From: JBGAPI01 sp044221335
GTDB lineage: Bacteria; Pseudomonadota; Gammaproteobacteria; Xanthomonadales; Ahniellaceae
Assembly (NCBI GenBank): GCA_044221335.1
Contig: JBGAPI010000007.1
Coordinates: 62,001 to 126,000 of the forward strand
Length of the DNA: 64,000 nucleotides
Reading direction: 5' to 3'
Numbering within the stretch: position 1 is the first letter of the stretch; each line of letters begins with the position of its first letter. A program made the position numbers and the translations under genes. Of this stretch, positions 34,139-43,690 are shown piece after piece. Below the pieces are notes generated by a model that saw nothing but the letters and a program-made list of their open reading frames with translations, searched no databases and had not been told where the DNA came from.

Positions 34139-35329
34139 CCTCAGCAGCGTCACCGGATGGTCCTCGCGGATCACCAGCAGCCCGTCGACCCGGTGCGACC
34201 AGTCGGAGCGTTCGAACGCGCCTGCGATCATCCGCGACGGGCTTCGACCGGCAGCGCGCAAGGCCGCCGCGTCGAGGAAGGCCGTGTTTTCCGAGCGGTC
34301 GTGCAGCGCGAGTGCCTCCAACGCATCCACCGGTGCCGCGGACAGCGGCGCCACCTTGTGACGGCCGGTCGTGCCGCCGAGCGATGAGATCGCGATGATC
34401 GTCGGTCGCGAGTCCGTTTCCTGCGCGATGTGCCAGCCCATCGGGACGATCTTCATCGCTTCCCGCTCGTCCTCGGCCGGTGGCCGCTGCAGATGAGTGG
34501 TGGCGGCCCAGACGATCGCCTTGCTGCCCTTGCGAAGACGCGACAGCTGCCACTGCAGATTGAGGGACATCGAGCGGTCACGCTCGTTGTACCCCAGCGA
34601 CCAGGGCTCGCTCTCGGTCAGATCGCGCGCGACGAAGCGGGCAAAGCTCGCCGTCGTGGCGCGCAGGGGCTGGTCGGCGGGCGAGTTCCGGACCAGCCAT
34701 TGCGCGTCGACGGACTGCAGGCAGTCCTGCACCTGCTTCTTGTCGGTCGCCGCGTAGGGCCGACTCGGGTCGAGGGAATGCGCTTCGCGCACGGCCAGCG
34801 CTGCCGCGCAGGTGGCGCGCGCCGGCGCGGGAAGCACCGCGAGCAGGTCACGGGCGAGGCCGTCCGGCGCGTAGTGTGCGGTCGAAGTGCCCGTCTGATC
34901 ATCCATGCCGGCGATCGTCAGGCGGTGGCTGCGGCGGTAGTCCGCGAGGAAGGCCGCGAAGGGCTGGAACTCGGCGGTGTAGGACCACAGTCCGCCGACG
35001 GCGTCGTCGATCTCCTGCGCGCTGATCGTTTCGCCTTCGGCGGCGCGGCGATCGAGCTCCAGGAATTCCACCATCGAGCTCTCGAACACGATGGTGTCGA
35101 AATGACAGTGTTCGATCAGCCGTCGCGCGAGCTCGGACTTGACGCGGATCGTCCCGCCGCTGTCGTGGTTCGCGGTCTCGCCGAGGAACACGAGACGGGA
35201 ATCGCAGGTGGCACGGGTGGCCGCATCGAGCGCCGAGGTCTCGTCGGCGTCGGCCGCGGACGCGGGCGTCCGCGAAACGAACATCAAGGCGGCGAGCAGG
35301 ACTGCCCGGGCAGGGGATCGGCGGGACAT
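34136..35329 (-). CDS. Erythromycin-esterase-family secreted protein
   Basis: The 397-aa protein starts MSRRSPARAVLLAALMFVSR, a signal peptide with cleavage near ASAA. The mature protein has the erythromycin-esterase/succinoglycan-biosynthesis fold (PF05139): LVFLGETANHDSGGTIRVKS with the conserved E and H, FDTIVFESSMVEFLELD, TIAGMDDQTG, and KAIVWAATTHLQ with the last conserved His. Family members include macrolide esterases, but most relatives have no known substrate. An earlier start at 35431 was rejected because the signal peptide begins at 35329. Confidence 0.85.
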   Translation of the reverse strand: MSRRSPARAVLLAALMFVSRTPASAADADETSALDAATRATCDSRLVFLGETANHDSGGTIRVKSELARRLIEHCHFDTIVFESSMVEFLELDRRAAEGETISAQEIDDAVGGLWSYTAEFQPFAAFLADYRRSHRLTIAGMDDQTGTSTAHYAPDGLARDLLAVLPAPARATCAAALAVREAHSLDPSRPYAATDKKQVQDCLQSVDAQWLVRNSPADQPLRATTASFARFVARDLTESEPWSLGYNERDRSMSLNLQWQLSRLRKGSKAIVWAATTHLQRPPAEDEREAMKIVPMGWHIAQETDSRPTIIAISSLGGTTGRHKVAPLSAAPVDALEALALHDRSENTAFLDAAALRAAGRSPSRMIAGAFERSDWSHRVDGLLVIREDHPVTLLR

Positions 35330-35753
35330 CGCGGTCTCCGTGACCGAGTGATGGGCCGGATGCGAGCCTCGGGGAGGGCAATTAGTTCCTGGGACGGGAC
35401 ACTGGAACCCTGACGCCGCCCGTAGCTTCATCGGAGAAGGATGTGCGGCGGAAGCGTCTTTCCGTGTCCTGCCCGATTCGGAGAGGTCCTGCGCGTAACG
35501 CTGCGGTCCGGAAGAAGTCCCCGATTCGAGCCGAGCGCCGGAATGGCGTCGTGCCGCGTGATCCGTCGACCGGCCGATCGGAGGGCGGTCATCACCCCGG
35601 AGTCTCTCCCCGAATGGTGCTGATCGCGTACGGTCGGGAGCCGGGAGTGACCATGCGCGCGTTACGCGGAAATTGGTGAAGAACCAAAAAAAACGGCCCC
35701 GTTTCCGGGGCCGTTCTTCTCACACTACTACCGAAGCTGTCCGATCAACCGGA
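35330..35753. other. Gap between two minus-strand genes
   Basis: Apart from the terminator at 35685-35714, no gene, repeat or clear promoter was found. Short frames open on the plus strand lack conserved sequence or binding sites. The left end should hold the promoter of the erythromycin-esterase-like gene. Confidence 0.5.
35685..35714 (-). terminator. Intrinsic terminator of the TonB-receptor gene
   Basis: ACGGCCCCG at 35693-35701 pairs with CGGGGCCGT at 35706-35714 around a four-base loop. Read on the minus strand it is followed by eight T. This is the strongest rho-independent terminator in the window, 40 bp after the receptor stop. Confidence 0.9.
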
Positions 35754-38705
35754 TCAGAACTTCTGGTGGTAGCTGACGTACCAGAAGCGACCCGGGATGT
35801 CGTAGCTGTTCGGGAAGCCGTTGGCGAACGTCGTGGCGGACGGCGGCGGCTGCTTGTTGAAGGCATTGCGCAGACCGGCCGTGATGCGGCCATCCCACGG
35901 CGAATTCCAACCCACCTGGAAGTCGTTGTAGGTGATGGTCGGGATGTCGTTGAAGATGCCATCGCCGTTGCTGCCGTCCGGACCGCTGTCGACGATGCGG
36001 TTGCAGTACTCGGCGTCGTCGGCGTTGATCAGGTTCGGCGAGCAGTCTTCCTCGAGACCCGAGAAGTAGCGAACGCCCCAGGTCGCGTCCCAGTCACCCA
36101 TCTGCCAGTTCACCGAGAACTGGTCACGGATGCGCCAGGTCGCCGTGCCGGCCTGTTCGCCGGTCGCGTCGTCGAAGTCCGCACCCTTTTCAGGCTGGAA
36201 CTGGCTGTGCGTGGTGTAGGCCAGGGCATTGTTGATGCGGAACTTGCCCCACTGGGTGTCGAACTTGTAGCTCGAGGTCAGGTCGTAGCCTTCCTCGATC
36301 AGCGCCGCCGCGTTGAACTGCGTGGTGTTGACCGCGGCGACTTCACCCGACGCCGGGTTGCGCGAGATCAGCGGGCAGAAGCGGATGCGATCCGCGTCCG
36401 TGCCACGGATGCAGCGCGCCAGCGTGGTGTTGGCGCCGAACGAGGTCAGGCCGTCCTTCAGGCGGATGCGGTACCAGTCCAGACCGACGTCGAGGCCTTC
36501 GACGTAGGACGGGCTGTAGACCAGACCCAGCGTACCGGTGTGGCCCTGCTCCGGCTTCAGGTCGATGTTGCCGCCGAACAGCGCGCGGATCTGCGAGTTG
36601 GCCTGCGGAGCACCGCCACCCGGGGTGCCCGGGGTGCCCGGAACGCCCGCGGCGACGCAGCGCTGCTGCTGGCCGACGGTCAGGTTGTTCCAGTTGGAGG
36701 TACGGCACGGGTCGGTCGCCGCCGGGAAGCCTTCGGCCTGACCCGCGAACAGGTCGGACACGTTCGGCGCGCGGAAGGTCTTCGCGTAGTTGCCGCGGAC
36801 CAGCAGGTCGTTGATCGGCTTCCACTTGAAGCCGGCCTTCCAGTTGGTCGTGTTGCCGAGGAAGCGGGCCGCCTGATCATGCGGGACCAGCTCGGTCGGA
36901 CGGCGGAAATAGCCGTGCGCCGAGTAGTCGGAGTAGCGGGCCGCCAGCGACAGTTCCAGCGACTGGATGCCGGTCATGTCCTTGACGATCGGGGCGTTGA
37001 ACTCGACGTAGTACTCGTTGACCACTTCCACGCCCGAGGTGCGCTCGGTGAAGTTGGTCGACGAGCCACCTTCGGAGACCAGCGCGTCCGGCGTGAACAC
37101 GCCGTTGTCACGGCGGTATTCGAAGCCGGTGGCGAAGCCCAGCGGGCCGGCCGGCAGTTCGAGGATCTCGCCGGTGATGTTGGCGGTGTAGTCGGCCAGG
37201 GTGTTTTCCTGGGTGTTGACCAGCTGGTAGCCGACGTAGTTCAGGCCGGCGCGGGCTTCGGCAGCGGACTGACGACCGGCGGCGACGCCGAGGTCCGGGC
37301 CACCGAACAGGTTGAACGGCACGCAACCGTTGATGACCGCACCCGGGGCGCCGCAACGCAGGACGCCGGCGGAGTCGCGGAACGACGGGCCGAGGGCGTT
37401 GCGCAGGTTGAACAGGTTGACGTAGTTGTCACCCGAGGAGTCGTAGTTGTTCGCGTGGTACTGGAACGCGGTGTCCCACGTGAAGTTGCGATCCCACAGG
37501 TCGAAGCTGCCTTCGAAGCCGCCGGTGAAGGCGTAGGTGTCGAAGTCGAAGTTGTTGTGACGCGGGCCGAGGGCCTGCATGCGGAAGTTGGCGGTGGTGA
37601 TGTCGCGGCCGAACGGGTTGAACACGTTCGCCGACGAGACCGCGAACTGCCACTGCGGACCCTGGGTGCCCGACGCGGCGATGGTCAGCGGCACTTCGGC
37701 CAGCTGCTGCGAACCACGACGCTTCACGTAGGTCGCGTTCGTGAAGAACGTGATGTTGTCCGTGATGTCGTAGCGGCCCTGCAGGTACATCGAGTAGCGG
37801 TCGAACGGCTGCTGCAGGTAGTTGACCGGCGCGAAGTTGTAGCGGTCGGCGTTGCTGAACGCGTGGAAATCTTCCGGGCGGGTGCCCGCGGCGCCGGTGT
37901 TCAGCACGCGGTTGGTCAGGGTCGGAGCGCCCGACGCCGAGAAGCGGCCGTACAGGTTCGAGGCCGAGCCGTAGCCCGGGCCACCGAGGTACAGCGGCTC
38001 GGAGGAGATCCGGCGGTCACCGGCGAAGATCTCTTCCTGCTTGGTGTACGCGAAGTTCACCATCAGGGAGGCGCGGTCGGTCGAACCGCCGAGCGAGAAG
38101 TCGTAGGACTCCTGGCGGCCGTCGCCGTGGTCGTTCTCACCGACGTAGGAATTGACTTCCATGCCGTCGTAGGACTTCTTCGTGACCAGGTTGATAACGC
38201 CGGCGATGGCGTCGGAACCGTAGATCGCGGAGGCGCCGTCCTTCAGGATTTCGATGCGCTCGACGATGGCCAGCGGGATCGTCTGGAAGTCGACGACGCC
38301 GAAGTTGGCGACCCAGCGGCGGCCATTGACCAGCACGAGGGTGCGCTGCGGACCGAAGTTGCGCAGCGAGACGTTGACCGTACCGTTGTTGCCGTTGGTC
38401 AGGTTGTTGACCGTGGTGACACCGGAGTTGTCGGAGTACACCAGGCTGGTCAGCACGTCACCGACGTTGGCCAGACCGGTGCGCTGGATCTCCGCCTTGT
38501 CGATGACGGCGACCGGCTGGGCGGTCTCGACATCGACGCGCTTGATGCGCGAACCCAGCACCGTCATGGTCTCGAGCTTCTTGGTCTCGCCGGACTTGGT
38601 TTCCTGGGCGAAGACCACGCCGGACGTCGCTGCCGCAGTGGCGGTGACACCGAGCGTAAGAGCGAGACGAACGGCTTGGGAAAGCTCGTTTTGATTGAGT
38701 CTCAT
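35754..38705 (-). CDS. TonB-dependent outer-membrane receptor
   Basis: The 983-aa protein begins MRLNQNELSQAVRLALTLGV, with a signal peptide cut near VFAQ. The plug follows (KLETMTVLGSRIKRVDVETA, then ILKDGASAIYGSDAIAGVIN). The rest is a 22-strand beta barrel, ending in aromatic FWYVSYHQKF with the C-terminal Phe needed for outer-membrane insertion. It belongs to the large-receptor group common in Xanthomonadales, which take up diverse nutrients; the ligand is unknown. GGAGAGAAC is an excellent binding site. The ATG at 38705 was chosen over one at 38807. The next minus-strand gene upstream is a sulfotransferase. Confidence 0.96.
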   Translation of the reverse strand: MRLNQNELSQAVRLALTLGVTATAAATSGVVFAQETKSGETKKLETMTVLGSRIKRVDVETAQPVAVIDKAEIQRTGLANVGDVLTSLVYSDNSGVTTVNNLTNGNNGTVNVSLRNFGPQRTLVLVNGRRWVANFGVVDFQTIPLAIVERIEILKDGASAIYGSDAIAGVINLVTKKSYDGMEVNSYVGENDHGDGRQESYDFSLGGSTDRASLMVNFAYTKQEEIFAGDRRISSEPLYLGGPGYGSASNLYGRFSASGAPTLTNRVLNTGAAGTRPEDFHAFSNADRYNFAPVNYLQQPFDRYSMYLQGRYDITDNITFFTNATYVKRRGSQQLAEVPLTIAASGTQGPQWQFAVSSANVFNPFGRDITTANFRMQALGPRHNNFDFDTYAFTGGFEGSFDLWDRNFTWDTAFQYHANNYDSSGDNYVNLFNLRNALGPSFRDSAGVLRCGAPGAVINGCVPFNLFGGPDLGVAAGRQSAAEARAGLNYVGYQLVNTQENTLADYTANITGEILELPAGPLGFATGFEYRRDNGVFTPDALVSEGGSSTNFTERTSGVEVVNEYYVEFNAPIVKDMTGIQSLELSLAARYSDYSAHGYFRRPTELVPHDQAARFLGNTTNWKAGFKWKPINDLLVRGNYAKTFRAPNVSDLFAGQAEGFPAATDPCRTSNWNNLTVGQQQRCVAAGVPGTPGTPGGGAPQANSQIRALFGGNIDLKPEQGHTGTLGLVYSPSYVEGLDVGLDWYRIRLKDGLTSFGANTTLARCIRGTDADRIRFCPLISRNPASGEVAAVNTTQFNAAALIEEGYDLTSSYKFDTQWGKFRINNALAYTTHSQFQPEKGADFDDATGEQAGTATWRIRDQFSVNWQMGDWDATWGVRYFSGLEEDCSPNLINADDAEYCNRIVDSGPDGSNGDGIFNDIPTITYNDFQVGWNSPWDGRITAGLRNAFNKQPPPSATTFANGFPNSYDIPGRFWYVSYHQKF

Positions 38706-38935
38706 GTAGTTCTCTCCAACGTCAGAGGTTGATCGTTTCGGGACAAAAACAAACACATACTTGTTGCAAGGGTTTCCGTCCTTGGAACAGCCGAAGCTTG
38801 GGCCCACCCATACCCTCGGCAGCGGACGAGATTAGCAGGTTTTTTACAATTGAGCGAAAGCACCCCCATCCCCGCCGTCACGGCACGCAACACACGGTAC
38901 TCGCCGTACGAAGGGTTTCCTAGTGCCGTCGCCGA

Positions 38936-40468
38936 TCACGGAAGACCCGAGTCGAGCGCTTCGAGCGCCGGGAAGTACGCCGCGTAGTTGCGCCAGCGCT
39001 GCACCGAGCGCTGATGCACCGGCTGCCGCGACTGCCAGACGCTGGCCGTGCGCAGCGCTTCCGCAGCGATGGGCCGTGCGTCGCCGGAAGCCGTGACCGA
39101 CGGCAGCGCCATGCCCGCGGCGGTGGCCCACGCGTCGATGCAGCCGACCGGATCAGCCACCAGCGCCTCGTAGTCGACCGCGTGCACTGGCAGGCCCAGG
39201 GCTCGCGGCCAGTCGTGCAGGGCGACGGCGGCATCGTCCATCCGGAACGCGATGTCGTCCCAGTCGTAGGCGAAGCCGCTGTCGGGATGGGCGAACACCT
39301 GCTGGTAGATCGACAGCGCGGTGTCGCGACGATCGCGGCGGCAGTGGATCACCTGCGCATCGGGGAAGAACGCCGCCATGGCGTCGAGCTCGGCGAAGTT
39401 GAGCGGGTTCTTGTCAATGTAAAAGGTTGTAGCGGGATCGTCGCGGATCAGGTGCTGCCGGAACACGGCCGCCAGCGCCGCCGCGGCCTCCGGCGTGCGA
39501 CCGTGCAGCCGCCATTCCGCAGCCAGCATCGACAGCCAGTTCAGTTCGCCGCGGTTGTGGGCGGACAGCCGCTCGGCCAGCCGGGCCGCCAGCAGCGTCG
39601 TGCCCGAGCGCGGGAGGCCCACGACGAAGACGGGGACGCCGGGGCCCGGCGCTTCCCGCCGCGTCGGGCAGGGGCGGCCGGGGAGCCGCATCCGTTCCTG
39701 CAGCTCCGACCGGGCCGCCTGCCGGTTCCAGCCGACCTGCCGTCGCTTGATCCGGTTGCCGCGGTCGAACTGGCCGGCCGCCGCGCGGTAGTCGCCGAGG
39801 TCGTCATTGAGCTTGCCGAGCGCGAATGCCACCGCGACCTGGGCATCCCGTTCGGACTCCGGCAGCGTCGACTGCAGGCGGCTCAGGTGGACGAACTCTG
39901 CGGCCTCCCGGTCGGGGCAGGGTCGGCAGTGGGCAAGGCGCAGCAGCGCGCCGGGGTGCAGCGGCCGCCGCGCGAGCACGTCGCGGAAACGCGCCTGGGC
40001 GGCGTCGAAGCGGCCGGCAGTGAGCAGGAGTTCGGCGTGGGTATAGGCGACGGCCGGATCGGCGCCGACCGCCGCCGGCAGCGCGTCGCACAGGGCCAGT
40101 GCGAGGTCCGAGCGCGCGACCTCGCGCAGGAAGCCCGCGCGCTGGACTGCTTCCTCGGCGGACGCCAGCCCGGCGCCGTCGATCGCGACGGTCGCGGCGG
40201 CGGCGTCGTAGCGGCCCTGGTCGCGCCGCAGGTGGGCGAGGTTCCACAGCGCATTGGGGGCCGACCGGTCGCGCGCGAGTGCCGCGCCGAGGTCGGACTC
40301 GGCGGCGACGTCGTCGCCCAGCAGTCGCAGGCAATGGCCGCGCAGGGCCAGCGCGGTGGCGTCGTTCGGCGCGTCGGCGAGGGCCCGGTTCAGCAGGGCC
40401 AGGGCCAGGGACGGGTCCTGGCCGAGCACCACCTCGGCCTGTCGCAGCAAGCCGGCCGGCACGCTCAT
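38936..40468 (-). CDS. TPR-containing sulfotransferase
   Basis: The 510-aa protein has an N-terminal TPR array of about 260 residues (for example ALALLNRALADAPNDATALA and NALWNLAHLRRDQGRYDAAA). A sulfotransferase domain follows, with the PAPS phosphate-binding loop VGLPRSGTTLLAARLAE near residue 283. ADPVGCIDAWATAAG and RWRNYAAYFPALEA are characteristic of the C-terminal part. PAPS-dependent enzymes transfer sulfate to hydroxyls of sugars, lipids or peptide Tyr. The gene lies 230 bp ahead of the TonB receptor gene on the same strand, an arrangement I recall from related genomes. Acceptor unknown. Confidence 0.92.
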   Translation of the reverse strand: MSVPAGLLRQAEVVLGQDPSLALALLNRALADAPNDATALALRGHCLRLLGDDVAAESDLGAALARDRSAPNALWNLAHLRRDQGRYDAAAATVAIDGAGLASAEEAVQRAGFLREVARSDLALALCDALPAAVGADPAVAYTHAELLLTAGRFDAAQARFRDVLARRPLHPGALLRLAHCRPCPDREAAEFVHLSRLQSTLPESERDAQVAVAFALGKLNDDLGDYRAAAGQFDRGNRIKRRQVGWNRQAARSELQERMRLPGRPCPTRREAPGPGVPVFVVGLPRSGTTLLAARLAERLSAHNRGELNWLSMLAAEWRLHGRTPEAAAALAAVFRQHLIRDDPATTFYIDKNPLNFAELDAMAAFFPDAQVIHCRRDRRDTALSIYQQVFAHPDSGFAYDWDDIAFRMDDAAVALHDWPRALGLPVHAVDYEALVADPVGCIDAWATAAGMALPSVTASGDARPIAAEALRTASVWQSRQPVHQRSVQRWRNYAAYFPALEALDSGLP

Positions 40469-40511
40469 CGCGGCTCCGGCAGGGTCGAGGAAGGGGGGCG
40501 TCCGGCGGCGG

Positions 40512-41873
40512 TCACTTGAGCAGCAGCAGGGTCGAGAGCCCGAGGAAGGTGGCGAAGCCGCAGCAGTCGGTGACCGTGGTGAGGATCACCCCGCCGGCCA
40601 GCGCCGGGTCGATGCCGAGCCGGCGCAGCAACAGCGGGATGGTCACGCCGCACAGGGCCGCCGCGATAAGGTTCAGCACCATCGCCGCGCCGAAGGCCAG
40701 CGCCAGCAGCAGGTTGCGGTAGACCACGAACGCGGTGCCGCCGACCACCATCGCCCACAGCATGCCGTTGCCGATGCCGACCAGGATCTCCTTGCGCAGC
40801 AGCGCGAAGGCGTTGCCGATGCCGACCTGGCCCAGCGCCAGGGCGCGCACCATCAGGGTCTGGGTCTGTGTCCCCGCGATTCCGCCCATGCTGGCCACCA
40901 CCGGCATCAGCACGGCGCAGGCCACGATCTGCTGCAGCACGTTCTCGAACCGGCCGATCACCCAGGACGCGAGGAAGGCCGTCAGCAGGTTGATGCCGAG
41001 CCAGATCGCGCGGCGGCGGGTGGTGCGCGGCACCGGCGCGAACAGGTCCTCTTCCTCGTCGAGGCCGGCGGCGGAACGCACCTGGTGCTCGGCCTCGGCG
41101 CGGATGATGTCGACCACGTCGTCGACCGTGATGCGGCCGAGCAGCACGTTGTTCTCGTCGACCACCGGTGCGCTGATCAGGTCGCGCGCCTCGAATTCCT
41201 TCGCCACTTCGGCGGCGTCGATGTCGACGCTGATCGCCGGCTCGGAATCGTCGATCAGCTCGTTGATCGAGCGTTCCGGGTCGGTGGTGATCAGCGCGCC
41301 GAGGGCGACGCGGCCGAGGTACTGCTGGCGGCGGCTGACGATGAACAGGTGATCGGTGTGCTCGGGCAGCTCGCCGCGCATCCGGAGGTAGCGCAGCACC
41401 ACGTCGACGCTGACGTCGGCGCGCACCGTGACGACGTCCGGATTCATCAGTCGTCCGGCGCTGTCCTCGGGGTAGGACAGCGCCCGCTCCAGGCGCTCGC
41501 GATCGCCGCGGTCCATCGAGCGCAGCACTTCGTCGACGAGGTTGTCGGGCAGATCCTCGATCAGGTCGGCGAGGTCGTCGACGTCCAGCGTCTCCGCGGC
41601 CGCGACGACTTCGGCGGTGTCCATGTCCCGGATCAGGTCGGCGCGCACCTCCTCGCCGACGTGGACCAGCACTTCGCCGTCGTCCTCGGCATCGACCAGG
41701 CCCCAGACCACCAGGCGCTTGTTCGGCGGCAGCGACTCCAGCAGGTTGCCGATCTCGGCCGGCGTCAGGCTGTTGACCAGTCGCCGCGCCGGCCCGAGAC
41801 GACCGGCATCGACCGCCTGCGACAGCAGCTTCAGTTGGCGGGCGGCCTGGTCGAGGTGTGCCGTGTCGGCCAT
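40512..41873 (-). CDS. mgtE: MgtE-type magnesium transporter
   Basis: MgtE is a gated Mg2+ channel of the inner membrane. The 453-aa protein has the N domain (residues 1-130, LVNSLTPAEIGNLLESLPPN, EDLPDNLVDEVLRSM). Two CBS modules follow (MNPDVVTVRADVSVDVVL, then ISAPVVDENNVLLGRITVDD). The pore domain has five helices, starting IWLGINLLTAFLASWVIG. The filter region reads MGGIAGTQTQTLMVRALALG, with I in place of the Asn usual in GGNAGxQ. The ATG at 41873 was chosen because the upstream extension is unrelated. It begins 114 bp from a divergent membrane glycosyltransferase gene. Confidence 0.95.
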   Translation of the reverse strand: MADTAHLDQAARQLKLLSQAVDAGRLGPARRLVNSLTPAEIGNLLESLPPNKRLVVWGLVDAEDDGEVLVHVGEEVRADLIRDMDTAEVVAAAETLDVDDLADLIEDLPDNLVDEVLRSMDRGDRERLERALSYPEDSAGRLMNPDVVTVRADVSVDVVLRYLRMRGELPEHTDHLFIVSRRQQYLGRVALGALITTDPERSINELIDDSEPAISVDIDAAEVAKEFEARDLISAPVVDENNVLLGRITVDDVVDIIRAEAEHQVRSAAGLDEEEDLFAPVPRTTRRRAIWLGINLLTAFLASWVIGRFENVLQQIVACAVLMPVVASMGGIAGTQTQTLMVRALALGQVGIGNAFALLRKEILVGIGNGMLWAMVVGGTAFVVYRNLLLALAFGAAMVLNLIAAALCGVTIPLLLRRLGIDPALAGGVILTTVTDCCGFATFLGLSTLLLLK

Positions 41874-41986
41874 GCGGTGGGCTCGGTGGGGTGCTGCGGG
41901 GGGCGCATTATCGCCGCGGCGCGCCGCGGCCACGAGGGCCGCGCGAGGGCATCCGGCATAATGCGGCGTTTGACGTCGTGCAACCG

Positions 41987-43690
41987 ATGGCTGTGACTCC
42001 GATTTCCCACCTTCCCGCGGAACGCTGGCAGCGCCTCCTGATCGGCGCGGCCATCCTGGCGTTCGTCGTGCTCGCGACCTACCGGCTGGATCGGCCGGGC
42101 CTGTATGCCGACGAGATGCTGTTCGGCCCGGCCGCGCTGCGTGCCGCGGGCCAGTGCGGTGTCGATGCCGGGGTCACCGGCGCGATCGGCCGCTGCTTTC
42201 CGACCTACCTGGACCCGCCCTATCTCGGTCCGCTGAAGGCCTGGCTGCACGTCGCGCCGCTGAAGCTGTTCGGGGCCTCGGTGTGGACGCTGCGCCTGCC
42301 CTCGATCCTGTTCTCGGCACTCGGTCTCGCGCTGCTGTTCGGCGTGCTCCGGCGTGCCGTGTCGCCCACGCTGGCGACGGCCGCCGTGGTCGTGCTCGCG
42401 TTCGATCCGATGTTCGTCTTCATGAGCCGCTTCGACTGGGGGCCGGTGGTGCTGTCGACCCTGTTCCGGATCCTGCTCCTCGGCGCGCTGTGGCGCTGGC
42501 TCGACGGCGGCCGTCCGCGCGACCTCGCCTGGGCCGCCGCGTTCTCGATCCTCGGCCTCTACGACAAGCTCAACTTCGTCTGGACCCTGATCGCCTTCAC
42601 CGTGGCGGTGTTCGCGGTGGACGGCCGCCGCGCCGTCGCCCACCTCCGCGCCGAGCCCCGGGCCTGCCTCCGGGTGCTGGCGCCGACCGCGGCGATCCTG
42701 GCCTGGTTCCTGGTCCGGAAGATCCTGCCGGCGACCCGGATGGACCTCGGCAACGGCGTCACGGCCTTCGATGCGGCCGTGCAGTGGACGAAGCTGGTCA
42801 GCTACTACAACGACACCTTCGGAGCCACCTTCCCGCGCAACTGGATGGGCGAGCAGCCGGTTCCGATCCCGGCCTGGCCCTGGCGGATGCTGATGCTCGA
42901 GTTCGCGGCGGTCGCACTGGTCGCCAGCCGCCAGCCCTGGCGGATCGCCGGGCTTGCCGGGCGCTGGCGCGCGCTCGCGTTCGTCGCCATCGCGCTGGCG
43001 GCCCTGCTGCTGCAGATGTGGGCGACGCGGCAACTGGCCGGCGCGCATCACCTGTTCAGCGCTTGGCCGTTCCCGACGCTCCTGCTGATCCTGCTGATCG
43101 ACTTGGGTGTCGCGTGGGTCGGCGTGCGCTGGCCGAGCGCGCGACGCCGCGACGCGATCACCGCGCTCGCGGCCGCCGCGCTGGTGCTGGTCGCGCTGCC
43201 GGTGCACGCGCAGCAGCGCGGACTCTGGCGCGGCCAGTTCGGCTTCCGCAGCCCGCTCGATCCGGCGATCACGGCACTGTCCGAGGCGATCAACCGACGC
43301 CCGGAGGGCAACGTGATCACGATCGACTGGGGCCTGCACGAGCCGCTGGTGATGCTCGCGCCGAAGCGGCAGAGGATGCGCTTCCACAGCCACTGGCCGT
43401 CGTTCAACGCCGCCTTCGACGCGCTGCCCGGCCACAGCCGCTGGATGCGCGACACCTACTTCGCCCGCGGGTCGAACTGGCTGGTGAGCTTCGCCGCGGG
43501 CCGCGAGGTGTTCGTCGGCACCCGTCGCCATCTGGCGGGATTCGTCGCCGACTGGGGCGGCTGCCTCACGCTCGACGAGGCCATCCCCGGCTTCGACGGC
43601 AAGCCCGAGTACGAGATCTGGCGCTACGACGCCGATCGCCAGTGCCCGGCCGCCGAGGTGCCGGCCAGCCTGACGGCGCCGACACCGTGA
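41987..43690 (+). CDS. Membrane glycosyltransferase-like protein (GT39/ArnT type)
   Basis: The 567-aa polytopic protein starts MAVTPISHLPAERWQRLLIG. About ten hydrophobic helices can be counted. The first outer loop has YRLDRPGLYADEMLF with an acidic D-E pair near residue 46, as in PMT/ArnT-type enzymes that transfer sugars from polyprenyl phosphate. The C-terminal 180 residues form a soluble domain (VITIDWGLHEPLVMLAPKRQ). CATAAT at 41957 may be the -10. The stop overlaps the GTG of the next gene, so they are coupled. Donor and acceptor are unknown, but surface-glycan modification is likely from the neighbours. Confidence 0.8.
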   Translation: MAVTPISHLPAERWQRLLIGAAILAFVVLATYRLDRPGLYADEMLFGPAALRAAGQCGVDAGVTGAIGRCFPTYLDPPYLGPLKAWLHVAPLKLFGASVWTLRLPSILFSALGLALLFGVLRRAVSPTLATAAVVVLAFDPMFVFMSRFDWGPVVLSTLFRILLLGALWRWLDGGRPRDLAWAAAFSILGLYDKLNFVWTLIAFTVAVFAVDGRRAVAHLRAEPRACLRVLAPTAAILAWFLVRKILPATRMDLGNGVTAFDAAVQWTKLVSYYNDTFGATFPRNWMGEQPVPIPAWPWRMLMLEFAAVALVASRQPWRIAGLAGRWRALAFVAIALAALLLQMWATRQLAGAHHLFSAWPFPTLLLILLIDLGVAWVGVRWPSARRRDAITALAAAALVLVALPVHAQQRGLWRGQFGFRSPLDPAITALSEAINRRPEGNVITIDWGLHEPLVMLAPKRQRMRFHSHWPSFNAAFDALPGHSRWMRDTYFARGSNWLVSFAAGREVFVGTRRHLAGFVADWGGCLTLDEAIPGFDGKPEYEIWRYDADRQCPAAEVPASLTAPTP

